Positions 9,721 through 17,599 of a DNA stretch of 64,000 nucleotides are shown piece after piece (position 1 is the first letter of the stretch; the number at the start of each line of letters is the position of its first letter). The translations under genes and the position numbers were made by a program. Source of the DNA: Acinetobacter bereziniae LMG 1003 = CIP 70.12 (lineage in GTDB: Bacteria; Pseudomonadota; Gammaproteobacteria; Pseudomonadales; Moraxellaceae); the NCBI RefSeq assembly GCF_000368925.1, contig NZ_KB849756.1, positions 2,692,416-2,756,415 on the forward strand, read 5' to 3'. The notes beneath the pieces are model-generated. The model saw nothing but the letters and a program-made list of their open reading frames with translations, was not told the DNA's origin and did not search any database.

Positions 9721-9744
9721 AAAGCCACCTCAGGGTGGCTTTCT
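9721..9744 (+). terminator. Terminator of the rimP-rbfA operon
   Basis: AAAGCCACC-TCA-GGGTGGCTTTC hairpin 10 bp after the rbfA stop. It is the first strong hairpin after the tRNA/rimP transcript. Confidence 0.85.
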
Positions 9745-9961
9745 TATATCTGAGAAAATATGGCTATCAAGCCCCATCTTTTAAACTATATTCTAAAATA
9801 ATGAGTAGTTTCGCCTTAACGCACTTTTCTTAAAAAATGTATGTCATTCCCAAAAAGCTTAATTGCGAATAGATAGCAGAAATTAAACAAAACTTTGCCT
9901 GAAACTGTATAGAATGCAGATATATCAACAAATACAAATAAATATCTCTGAGGAATAAGCA

Positions 9962-10552
9962 ATGAATTCAATGAAAAAAGGTTTGGTAGCACTGACTTTA
10001 GCGAGTACTTTGGCTTTTTCAGGTTGTGGTTATAATACTTTGCAAGCCAAAGATGAGTCCGTCAATGCGGCTTGGTCTGAAGTGGAAAACCAATATCAAC
10101 GTCGTGCAGATTTAGTGCCTAACCTTGTGAATGTCGTCAAAGGTTATGCAACGCATGAAGAAAAAGTTTTAACTGAAGTGACTGAGGCGCGTGCCAATGT
10201 TGCAGGTTTAAAAGTAGATAAAGAAGTATTGAACGATCCAGAATTGTTTAAAAAGTATCAAGAAACACAGTCACAAATGACGGGTGCATTATCTCGACTT
10301 TTAGCCGTCACTGAAAACTACCCTGACTTAAAAGCCAATGAGCAATTCCGTGATTTACAAGTGCAATTAGAGGGGACTGAAAACCGAATCAGTACAGCAA
10401 GAACACGCTATGTTCAGACGGTACAAGACTACAATACTTATGTACGTCAGTTCCCACAAGCAATGACTGCAAAAGTGATCGGAATGAAAGCCAAACCAAA
10501 CTTTAGTGCTGAAGCAGGCGCATCGAAAGCACCAACAGTGAATTTTAATTAA
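9962..10552 (+). CDS. lemA: LemA family lipoprotein
   Basis: 196-aa LemA-fold protein of unproven biochemical function. The N-terminus is a lipoprotein signal: basic start MNSMKKG, hydrophobic stretch, then lipobox FSGC with Cys at about 22. The LemA core follows, with the characteristic V-N-A-A-W-S-E-V-E-N-Q-Y-Q-R-R-x-D-L-V-P-N-L segment (about 37-58) and long helices ending in Y-N-x-Y-V-R-x-F-P. A GAGG ribosome-binding site precedes the ATG. The two TPM-domain genes follow at 10630 and 11748; LemA next to TPM proteins is a recurrent bacterial arrangement, suggesting one envelope complex, though its activity is not known. Confidence 0.93.
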   Translation: MNSMKKGLVALTLASTLAFSGCGYNTLQAKDESVNAAWSEVENQYQRRADLVPNLVNVVKGYATHEEKVLTEVTEARANVAGLKVDKEVLNDPELFKKYQETQSQMTGALSRLLAVTENYPDLKANEQFRDLQVQLEGTENRISTARTRYVQTVQDYNTYVRQFPQAMTAKVIGMKAKPNFSAEAGASKAPTVNFN

Positions 10553-10629
10553 TCACTGGGCTTTCTCTTATTTGGTGAATCACTCGAAAGAGATGAAAGA
10601 CCTCTCTATTATTTAAGTAAAGGTGAGTT

Positions 10630-11754
10630 ATGCTTGAACGGAAAGGAAAATCAGCAATTCAAATAATCAGTACATTATTCTATGTGCTTTTGGCGCTGAT
10701 CCTTTCTGTTCAATCTCAGGTTTGGGCTGAAACAGCAACTGCGACAGATGAACAACAAGCACAAGAAGCCATTGTTCTCGGAAAAGTTGCTCCAAATACC
10801 AACTTGCCAAATGTGCTTGGTTCATCACCAGTACATGGTCAAAAGCAAAATCAACCGACAACCACATCTCAACAATCGTCACAGAGCTCTTCATCAAATC
10901 AAGCAAAAGTCGCCAATGATATTGCAGAGGGTGAGACAGAAAGAAATATCCCTACATTGAATCAACCCGTGGTTGATCAAGCCAATGTTTTGTCTGCGAC
11001 TGAAAAGCAAAATTTAGAACAACAAATCCGTAACATTTATCGTCAAGGCAAAGCACAGATCGGGATTATTATTGTTCCAACCACAGGGCAAGAAGGTATT
11101 TTTGATTTTGCAATGCGTGTTGCAGAACAATGGAAACTTGGTTCAGCAAAACAAGACAATGGTCTATTGATCGCTGTTGCTGTGAATGACCATAAAATTC
11201 ATATCGCCACAGGTTATGGTTTAGAAGGTGTATTGCCTGATATTATGGTCAGTCGGATTATACGCAATCAAATTTCTCCAGCATTTAAACAAGGGCAATA
11301 TGCACAAGGTTTACAAGCTGCTGTGGTAGAAATTGAACGTATTCTAAATTTAGATCCTGAAATTGCGCAACAAGCTGCCGATGAGCTCAAAGAGCGACAA
11401 AACCAAGCAATACAAGCGCAAGAAGCAAAGGATCGCACCTTAACTACGGCAATGATTATTTTGGTGGTGGGTATATTTGCTTCATTTATCGTGGGTAATC
11501 GCTTAAGTGCAGCAGTAGCTGGGGTGACAGCAACAGCAGCTGGGCTGATATATGGTTCTGGCATTGTGATGAGCCTGATTTTAGGCTTTGGTGTGTTTTT
11601 CTTATTGATCACTTCTCTAGCTCAACTAATCCTACAAATGTTTCTCTCTGGCGGTGGGCGTGGTGGAGGCAGCGGTGGTGGTTTTGGTGGGGGGGGTGGC
11701 TATAGCGGCGGCGGCGGTGGTTTTGGTGGGGGAGGCGCATCAGGCTCATGGTAA
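10630..11754 (+). CDS. TPM-domain membrane protein (YgcG family)
   Basis: 374 aa. N-terminal signal/anchor (about 11-33), then a Gln/Ser-rich linker to about 105. The TPM domain spans about 110-240, with V-V-D-Q-A-N-V-L-S at its start and D-N-G-L-L-I-A-V-A then G-Y-G-L-E-G-V-L-P-D, the signature of TPM_phosphatase domains. Two or three membrane helices lie at about 273-335. The tail is almost pure Gly/Ser (about 340-374) in G-G-G-F-G-G-G-G repeats, a usual ending for this family. The periplasmic TPM domain is reported as phosphatase-like in some homologues; activity here is inference. The stop overlaps the next gene by 7 bp, so coupling is likely. Confidence 0.9.
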   Translation: MLERKGKSAIQIISTLFYVLLALILSVQSQVWAETATATDEQQAQEAIVLGKVAPNTNLPNVLGSSPVHGQKQNQPTTTSQQSSQSSSSNQAKVANDIAEGETERNIPTLNQPVVDQANVLSATEKQNLEQQIRNIYRQGKAQIGIIIVPTTGQEGIFDFAMRVAEQWKLGSAKQDNGLLIAVAVNDHKIHIATGYGLEGVLPDIMVSRIIRNQISPAFKQGQYAQGLQAAVVEIERILNLDPEIAQQAADELKERQNQAIQAQEAKDRTLTTAMIILVVGIFASFIVGNRLSAAVAGVTATAAGLIYGSGIVMSLILGFGVFFLLITSLAQLILQMFLSGGGRGGGSGGGFGGGGGYSGGGGGFGGGGASGSW

Positions 11755-12308
11755 CAAAAACTGATACAACAGAAATTTTGACTGAACCAAAATTACAGGA
11801 AAAAGTACAGCCGAGTTTTAAACGCTGGCTTAAGCATTGTCTTTATATGCCAGCATCTAAGCGCTACTTTTCCAAGCAGGATCAACATGCAATTGCTCAA
11901 GCAGTTCAACAAGCCGAAGAAGGTCATGTGGGTGAAATACAGGTGGTGATCGAGGGGCATATCCCCAGCCATCAAGCCTATCATCAAAATACGCGTCTAA
12001 GAGCGCAACAACTCTTTGCCGAGTTGGGGGTATGGGATACCGAATATAACAGCGGTGTTTTACTTTATTTAAACTTGTGTGAAAAAGCAGTAGAAATTGT
12101 CGTAGATCGTGGTATCCATCAGGCGACTACACAGCAAACGTGGCAACAGATTTGTGATGAGATGATTGTGCAATTAAAAAATAAACATTACCGTTTGGCA
12201 GTTGAGAGTGGTGTGAGTGAAATAGGCAAAGTATTGAATTTGTTTTACAAACAACAAAAACCTGATAATATGAATGAATTGGCAAATCAGCCGATTATTC
12301 TGAATTAA
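11748..12308 (+). CDS. Second TPM-domain protein, cytoplasmic type
   Basis: 186 aa without a signal peptide or membrane helix. After a charged leader (1-45) it carries a shortened TPM fold: A-E-E-G-H-V-G-E-I-Q-V-V-I-E (about 65-78), a conserved W-D-T-E-Y-N-S-G-V-L-L-Y-L block (about 108-120), and V-E-I-V-V-D-R-G-I. It overlaps the preceding TPM gene by 7 bp and ends the lemA-TPM-TPM unit, with a terminator 34 bp later. The pairing of a secreted TPM protein with a signal-less one is known from LemA neighbourhoods, but no role is established. Confidence 0.85.
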   Translation: MVTKTDTTEILTEPKLQEKVQPSFKRWLKHCLYMPASKRYFSKQDQHAIAQAVQQAEEGHVGEIQVVIEGHIPSHQAYHQNTRLRAQQLFAELGVWDTEYNSGVLLYLNLCEKAVEIVVDRGIHQATTQQTWQQICDEMIVQLKNKHYRLAVESGVSEIGKVLNLFYKQQKPDNMNELANQPIILN

Positions 12309-12341
12309 TGTCAAATAAAAATCGAAATGTTTTTAAACAAG

Positions 12342-12365
12342 AGTGACAGGAAATGTCACTTTTTT
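12342..12365 (+). terminator. Terminator of the lemA-TPM unit
   Basis: AGTGACA-GGAA-TGTCACT followed by TTTTT, 34 bp after the last TPM stop codon and 167 bp before pilA. Confidence 0.8.
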
Positions 12366-12472
12366 ACGTTTAATTACTTAAAAAAAAGAGATGTTAAAAA
12401 AAGCTTGTAAACTGTTACATACTCTCTAAAATCGAAGTGTGTAAGTTGGTTGTTGATTTTTTCCACAAAAAC

Positions 12473-12488
12473 AGCCACATAAATTGCT
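12473..12488 (+). promoter_or_regulatory. Possible sigma-54 promoter of pilA
   Basis: AGCCAC-N5-TTGCT resembles the sigma-54 consensus TGGCAC-N5-TTGCW with correct spacing. It lies 43 bp before the pilA ATG, which fits PilR/RpoN control of major pilin known in Pseudomonas. The -24 GG doublet is GC here, a real weakness, so this is a tentative call. Confidence 0.35.
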
Positions 12489-12531
12489 CGAAAAAAGGCT
12501 AATAAATTTTTAAAAACATTGGAGAAATGTT

Positions 12532-13017
12532 ATGAATGCTCAAAAAGGTTTTACCTTGATTGAATTAATGATCGTTGTTGCAATTATTGGTATTCTTGCT
12601 GCGATTGCGATTCCACAGTATCAAAACTATATCGCAAAATCACAAGTTAATCGTGTTGTTGGTGAATTAAGTACGCTTAAAACTACTGTTGAAGCATGTA
12701 TTTTAGAAGGGAAAACAGCCATTACAAACACAGAAGCTTCTGCAAATGCAACGACATGTTATGCAGGTGCTACAGTTTCTAATTTATTAGGTGCTGGTAC
12801 TGCATTATACAAAGGTCTTGAAGTAACTATGCCTGCCGATGCTAAAAGTACAGGTGAAATCAAAGCTACTTTTGGTAATACTGCTGCAACAGCAATTAAA
12901 ACACAAACTGTAACTTGGGCTCGTGATGTTGCAGGTACTTGGACTTGTTCAACAAGTGTAGAAGAAAAATTTGCTTCAACATCTTGTCCTGCAAAAAAAG
13001 CATCAGGAACACCTTAA
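12532..13017 (+). CDS. pilA: Major type IV pilin PilA (ComP-like)
   Basis: 161-aa type IVa prepilin. The short leader MNAQKG is cut by PilD before F7, and the mature protein has Glu5 in FTLIELMIVV. The hydrophobic spine runs to about residue 28 and is followed by the usual IPQYQNYIAKSQ. Several Cys residues in the globular head, including the pair in W-T-C-S...T-S-C-P, form the probable C-terminal disulfide loop. The head is rich in Ser/Thr/Ala and ends KKASGTP. A GGAG ribosome-binding site precedes the ATG. The same locus carries a pilin glycosyltransferase gene at 15612, so glycosylation of this pilin is likely; either an internal Ser, as in A. baylyi ComP, or a C-terminal Ser could be the site. 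Confidence 0.95.
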   Translation: MNAQKGFTLIELMIVVAIIGILAAIAIPQYQNYIAKSQVNRVVGELSTLKTTVEACILEGKTAITNTEASANATTCYAGATVSNLLGAGTALYKGLEVTMPADAKSTGEIKATFGNTAATAIKTQTVTWARDVAGTWTCSTSVEEKFASTSCPAKKASGTP

Positions 13018-13059
13018 CTTTTAATATATAGCTATATTAATATAACTGAGAGTTTAAAG

Positions 13060-14238
13060 TTGTTTCGAAAAAGATTGAGTTATAAAGAAATAGTAGTAGT
13101 ATTTTTCTTCATAATTCTTTCTTTTTTCTATATATATATGTGTGTTATTTATCCTTATAAATGGCAACGCACTTTTTTTAAAATTGAACAGATTTATTCA
13201 AAATATCATATTGTTTGTAATGATGGTGCTCCATCATGGATGAATGAATTTTTAGAAAAAAATATCAAAGATAATAAAATACTTGGTAATCAATTGATTT
13301 ATATTGATAAGAAAAAAATAGTATATCATTGTGAGTCACCAACAGGAATTTTAAATGTTGATAAAATGAGTGTGAAAACACTATTTCGTTATGGAAGTAA
13401 CACAAAACCAATTACTGCAGCGTATATCTTAAAATTAATTGAAGAAAAAAAAATAAGGTTAGATACGAGTTTGAGTGAAATATTTCCAGAATTAAATAAT
13501 GGAAAAATAAGAGATCCTCGCATATTAAAAGTTAAAATTATAAATTTATTACAGCATAGTTCTGGTTTTGATCGAATGTTAAGTAAAGATGTAATGTTTG
13601 AAGAGGATTCTACACCATGGTGCCCATATAGTATTGATAAATTAAAAAACCAGGTACTTGATTTTTATCCTGGTCAATATAGTGCATATGATAATAGAAA
13701 TAGTTGCTTATTAGGTATGGTAATAGAAAGAATTTCGGGAAAAAAATATCGAGAAGCTATAAGTCAAGAGTTTAATTTAAAGATGAGGAATATTAATTTT
13801 TCAAATGGTCCATATGTAAAAAATGAAGTTAAATATAATTTTTTATATAATGAATATAGATTTGAGGATTATTACAAAAAGTTTGATTTTTATGCTCTAT
13901 CATCATCTGCTGGATTAATAGGTAATGCATATAGCCTAGCTATACTACTGGATGATATTGTTAGAGATGACAAATATAATAAATTTTTAGCACTCACTGA
14001 GAAAGATGTTCTATGTGGAAAAAAAAATTCAGAAGAGTGTTTTAATTATTCTATGAATGTTTTAAGAAAATATAATAATTCTTTTCAATTTAAATATGGA
14101 AATTTACCATCATCCAGTTCTTTCTCATTAATTAATAAGAATAAAGAAATAGTAGTTTGGATGGGAAATGCCGAGAGATTAGACTATAGGTTTAAATTTG
14201 AAGTTTTTATAGCAGATAAAATTTATTTGTCAAATTAG
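13060..14238 (+). CDS. Membrane-anchored serine hydrolase, beta-lactamase (class C/PBP4*-like) family
   Basis: 392 aa. One N-terminal membrane helix (about 11-32), then an extracytoplasmic Beta-lactamase/PF00144-type domain. S-N-T-K at 113-116 in R-Y-G-S-N-T-K-P-I is the SxxK nucleophile motif, L-L-Q-H-S-S-G-F (163-170) is the typical LLxHTSG block, and Y-D-N at 210-212 is the YxN motif. A clear third motif (KTG/HxG) is not visible near the C-terminus. Translation starts at TTG 13060 with GAGAG just upstream; there is no better ATG. The gene is strikingly AT-rich (about 17% and 30% GC in two 60-base lines I counted) compared with its neighbours, which suggests transfer. It sits 42 bp after pilA and before a second pilin. 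Substrate unknown; esterase, peptidase or pilus-related hydrolysis are all possible. Confidence 0.8.
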   Translation: MFRKRLSYKEIVVVFFFIILSFFYIYMCVIYPYKWQRTFFKIEQIYSKYHIVCNDGAPSWMNEFLEKNIKDNKILGNQLIYIDKKKIVYHCESPTGILNVDKMSVKTLFRYGSNTKPITAAYILKLIEEKKIRLDTSLSEIFPELNNGKIRDPRILKVKIINLLQHSSGFDRMLSKDVMFEEDSTPWCPYSIDKLKNQVLDFYPGQYSAYDNRNSCLLGMVIERISGKKYREAISQEFNLKMRNINFSNGPYVKNEVKYNFLYNEYRFEDYYKKFDFYALSSSAGLIGNAYSLAILLDDIVRDDKYNKFLALTEKDVLCGKKNSEECFNYSMNVLRKYNNSFQFKYGNLPSSSSFSLINKNKEIVVWMGNAERLDYRFKFEVFIADKIYLSN

Positions 14239-14256
14239 TATATAAATTGTTAATTT

Positions 14257-14286
14257 TTGACATTTTTTTCTAATAGTAAGTATATT
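14257..14286 (+). promoter_or_regulatory. Sigma-70 promoter of the second pilin gene
   Basis: TTGACA, an 18-bp spacer, then TATATT, ending 50 bp before the ATG at 14337. The -35 matches consensus exactly. It would give the second pilin transcription independent of pilA. Confidence 0.6.
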
Positions 14287-14336
14287 GTATTCTTTAGTTA
14301 TACTTTTTACTATAATTATAAAAAAAGGTATTATAT

Positions 14337-14765
14337 ATGAGAGAAATAGAAGGCTTTACATTAGTTGAGCTTATGATTATTGTTACGATCATTGGTATTC
14401 TTGCTTCTATTGCATTATTGCAGTACCAAAACTTTGTTGTTAGATCTCAGCTTACAAGTGCCATAGCGGAGTTAAATGGTGCACGTCCTCAATATGAATT
14501 GATTATGAATGAGGGATCGGTTTCTACTAGTAATGCTTATACTGTTTCAAACATGTTTTTTTCAACATCATCTAAATTTTGTACTTATGCGGTTCAAGCA
14601 CCAGTTGGAGGCATGGCAAGCCCTGCTTTAGAATGTCACCTTAAAAATGTTGCTTCTGCAATCAAAGGTGAATCTATATTTCTCAACAGGGATAGTGATG
14701 GAAAGTGGAGTTGCAGTACATCTTCAGGAATTGCAAACAAATATAAGCCCGTAGATTGTATTTAA
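14337..14765 (+). CDS. Second type IV pilin
   Basis: 142 aa. Class III prepilin leader MREIEG is followed by FTLVELMIIVTIIGILASIALLQY, with mature Glu5 and the hydrophobic assembly helix. Four Cys residues in the head include a C-S-T-S...V-D-C-I pair forming a C-terminal disulfide loop. It is related to the upstream PilA in the first 30 residues but diverges in the head and is shorter. It follows the AT-rich serine hydrolase gene and precedes the accessory gene at 14814. It could be the main substrate of the downstream glycosyltransferase, an alternative major pilin, or an imported cassette pilin; sequence alone does not decide. Confidence 0.88.
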   Translation: MREIEGFTLVELMIIVTIIGILASIALLQYQNFVVRSQLTSAIAELNGARPQYELIMNEGSVSTSNAYTVSNMFFSTSSKFCTYAVQAPVGGMASPALECHLKNVASAIKGESIFLNRDSDGKWSCSTSSGIANKYKPVDCI

Positions 14766-14813
14766 ATAAACTGGCAACTAAAATTATTTCACATTTAATT
14801 TGGTTATATAACA

Positions 14814-15551
14814 ATGTCAAAACGTATAAAATTTTTTTTGGGGCATTTAACGATTTCTTTGGCAATCGCCTTGTTTTTTATTGCTGTTGTATTTTTTATT
14901 TGGTACCCAACACCACTCGCTAAAGCAGTAGGTGTCACTCAAATATTCTTGATGTTGATTGCAATTGATGTGGTTATTGGTCCATTTTTAACACTATTAG
15001 TCTATAAAGAAGGTAAAAAAACGTTAAAAATGGATTTGGCAGTCATTATACTGATTCAAATTTCTGCTTTAGGTTATGGTGTATTCAATATTGCACAAGG
15101 TCGCCCAGCTTGGATTGTCTATGATAATGCAGGTCGTTTTGATTTGGTTCGAAATAATGAGATTGAATTAGATAAAATAGTACAAGCACAACAAGAATAT
15201 CAGAAAGCGAGTTGGGGGAAGCCACAAATTGTTGCATTAAAAAAAGAAAAAAGCATAGAAGCGCAAAATAAGCGATTATTTGAAGACTTGAGTAATGGGG
15301 TGATTCCAACTATGCATCCTGAGCGCTATACGAAATTAAGTGATGCAAAAAATGAGCTACTGCAAAATATTGAAAAAATTGATGTTTTGATAAATTTCAA
15401 TACAAAAGAGGCTGTTTATAAAACTCTGAGTCAATATCCTGCAGCAAATGCATGGCTTCCTTTAAAATCGACAAATGTTGATATGGTCGTACTCATCAAT
15501 AAAGAAAAGGGTGAAGTTGTAAAAATTGTTGACTTACGACCTTGGAAATAA
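14814..15551 (+). CDS. tfpZ: TfpX/TfpZ-type pilin accessory membrane protein
   Basis: 245 aa. Three membrane helices in the first 100 residues (about 9-29, 38-62 and 73-93), with the family motif D-V-V-I-G-P-F-L-T-L-L-V-Y-K between helices 2 and 3. A soluble, Lys/Glu-rich periplasmic part follows. TfpX/TfpZ proteins accompany particular pilin alleles in Pseudomonas and Acinetobacter and assist pilin assembly or stability. Position directly after a pilin and before the glycosyltransferase matches that pattern. The ribosome-binding site is weak. A hairpin follows the stop. Confidence 0.85.
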   Translation: MSKRIKFFLGHLTISLAIALFFIAVVFFIWYPTPLAKAVGVTQIFLMLIAIDVVIGPFLTLLVYKEGKKTLKMDLAVIILIQISALGYGVFNIAQGRPAWIVYDNAGRFDLVRNNEIELDKIVQAQQEYQKASWGKPQIVALKKEKSIEAQNKRLFEDLSNGVIPTMHPERYTKLSDAKNELLQNIEKIDVLINFNTKEAVYKTLSQYPAANAWLPLKSTNVDMVVLINKEKGEVVKIVDLRPWK

Positions 15552-15569
15552 ATACTTAGATTTCTCAAA

Positions 15570-15597
15570 ACTGGGCTTATAATAAGCTCAGTTTTTC
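15570..15597 (+). terminator. Hairpin/terminator between tfpZ and pglL
   Basis: ACTGGGCTTAT-A-ATAAGCTCAGT followed by TTTTT, 18 bp after the tfpZ stop. It would reduce read-through into the glycosyltransferase gene, whose ATG lies only about 15 bp later with no clear Shine-Dalgarno. Confidence 0.7.
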
Positions 15598-15611
15598 TGT
15601 TTACTTTTCAT

Positions 15612-17261
15612 ATGAAAGCCATTCCTTATATCCTTTCAGCCTTACTGCTTTTACTTGCTTGGCTTTTGCCGATTCATAAAATGCCATGGACGACATTTGG
15701 TAGTGAAGCACTGACTTTTCTCTCAGCATTGGCTTTGTTAAGTGCTTTTTATCATCAAGATTTAAAAATACCCAGACCTCAATTAATTGTATTGCCTGTA
15801 CTCACAATTCCTCTGATTCAATGGGGCTTTGGCGAGATTCTATACCTGAGTAATGCATTACTCTGCACAGCCTATATTGCCATGTTTTGGTTGATGGTGG
15901 TGGTGGGTTATAACTTAGCAATTGGTGGAAAAGGTCAAAGGGAACAGGTTTTTAAAATTTTCTGTCTGGTGGTGTTTACAGGTGGAATACTTTCGAGCTT
16001 TATTGCAATCACGCAATGGTTGGATATCAATGAGTATTTTAGACCCCTGGTCAATCTTCTCAATGGTAATCGCCCCTATGCAAACTTTGCTCAACCCAAC
16101 AATTTAGCGACCTTTATTTGTATGGGCGTATTTGCATGCTTGTACTTTTATGAAAAGAAAATCTTACCCAATTATGTCCTTGTACCGTCTGCTTTTGTCT
16201 TACTATTGACCATTGCATTAACCCAGTCACGTACTGCTTGGGTAGTCTGTTTATTCACACTATTTTATTTAACCATTAAGCAATTTGGTCAAACCAAACG
16301 TTTTGGTTTTGTAAAACTGCTGGTATGGAGCGGTGTATTCGTTGTTCTTATCACTAGTTTGCCTCTGATTAATCAATGGCTTACTGCGGTATCAACACAA
16401 GATATTGTACAAGCTTCTTCAGTGGTGGAGCGGGCAAGTTCGGGTTATCTGCGATTGGATATGTGGAACCAAGCTTTGATTGCGATTTCAGAAAAGCCAT
16501 GGTTGGGTTATGGCTGGAATCAGACAGGAATGGCGCAAATTGCTGCTTTTGATGTATATCCATCACATGAATGGTATAAAACAGCACATAACGTGATTTT
16601 AGATTTATTGATCTGGAATGGTATTCCGCTGGGTGGGTTGATCATTCTCTATGTCGTTTTTTGGTTATATTGGTTAAATAAAGGCATAAAGGAACCCGTT
16701 TCAATTGTCGCCAGTTTGATGGTCTGTGCGATTCTGATTCATGCATTATTAGAATATCCGATTCATTATGCTTATTTTTTACTGCCTTTGGGTTTTTTAC
16801 TGGGGCTGATTCAAGCGCAATATCCTCGACTACCGACTGTGAAGCTGAAATCGTCGATCATTGTGAGTATTATTGTGATCGGTCTGGTATTGGTTGGTGT
16901 GATTTATCGAGACTATATTTTATATCGTCAACAAAGTGTTTTTGTGACCAAAAAGACACCTTTAAGTGCTTCACAACAATCAGTGATGAATCAAGATATT
17001 TGGTTGCTGACGCAGTTTAAAGAGCGTGTATGGTGGATTGGTTTAAATCCTTATACAACAATGACAGATCAACAATTACAGTCTATGGGGCGTATGGTGG
17101 CGAATTTAGCGTCTGCATATGATATTCATAAATATGCACAGGTCTTGGCTTTTAATGGTAAAAAGTCTGAAGCTGAGCATCAATTATGGATTCTAAAGAC
17201 CTTGCATGGACAAGATAAAAGTTATCAGGAATTATTGCCTGCTTCCATTTCAACACAGTAG
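15612..17261 (+). CDS. pglL: PglL/TfpO-type pilin O-oligosaccharyltransferase
   Basis: 549 aa, about 11-12 membrane helices. It belongs to the Wzy_C/PglL superfamily: N-terminal PglL_A-like helices, then the motif Y-A-N-F-A-Q-P-N-N-L-A-T (about 156-167), a periplasmic loop, and W-Y-K-T-A-H-N-V-I-L-D-L (about 320-331) containing the conserved His of the ligase family. The C-terminal soluble part after about 440 is typical of PglL rather than plain O-antigen ligase. Such enzymes move lipid-linked glycans to Ser of pilin in the periplasm. Its length resembles the ComP-specific PglL of A. baylyi more than the shorter TfpO. The start lacks an obvious ribosome-binding site. Substrate choice between the two pilins here is inferred, not shown. 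Confidence 0.88.
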   Translation: MKAIPYILSALLLLLAWLLPIHKMPWTTFGSEALTFLSALALLSAFYHQDLKIPRPQLIVLPVLTIPLIQWGFGEILYLSNALLCTAYIAMFWLMVVVGYNLAIGGKGQREQVFKIFCLVVFTGGILSSFIAITQWLDINEYFRPLVNLLNGNRPYANFAQPNNLATFICMGVFACLYFYEKKILPNYVLVPSAFVLLLTIALTQSRTAWVVCLFTLFYLTIKQFGQTKRFGFVKLLVWSGVFVVLITSLPLINQWLTAVSTQDIVQASSVVERASSGYLRLDMWNQALIAISEKPWLGYGWNQTGMAQIAAFDVYPSHEWYKTAHNVILDLLIWNGIPLGGLIILYVVFWLYWLNKGIKEPVSIVASLMVCAILIHALLEYPIHYAYFLLPLGFLLGLIQAQYPRLPTVKLKSSIIVSIIVIGLVLVGVIYRDYILYRQQSVFVTKKTPLSASQQSVMNQDIWLLTQFKERVWWIGLNPYTTMTDQQLQSMGRMVANLASAYDIHKYAQVLAFNGKKSEAEHQLWILKTLHGQDKSYQELLPASISTQ

Positions 17262-17599
17262 AATTCTTTTTTATAAAATGAATTCTTAATTTTAAAACTT
17301 GAGTTGAATGGTATATGCAATTTGTTGAAAAACTCATGCAGTAAATATAGCCTGAGTTCGACAAAAGCTCTTGATGAAAGATGATGCTTACTGGTAGTTG
17401 ACGAGTTTTGCTGTGAGTAGCAATGTTGCTGTACAAGATGATTGCCTTGAGGAGCTTCGCTCCTCATGCAAAAACAAAAGATAGAAGTATGGTTAGCCGC
17501 ATGCTGATCCAAAACTTGGATGAAAATTCAGAAAGAATCCGCTAAGAACATTGTTTTTTCAATAAGTTAAAAGTGTAGCTGTATCGAACTCATGTTAAA

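Noticed and set aside
11640..11754. Gly/Ser-coding repeats at the end of the TPM gene considered as a DNA repeat or misassembly
   Set aside because: Gly-rich tails are usual for YgcG-type TPM proteins and the frame remains open into a proper stop.
13060..14238. Calling the serine hydrolase an antibiotic-resistance beta-lactamase
   Set aside because: Only SxxK and YxN are recognisable, the KTG-type motif is not evident, and the protein is membrane-anchored and set in a pilin locus. PF00144 covers many esterases and peptidases.
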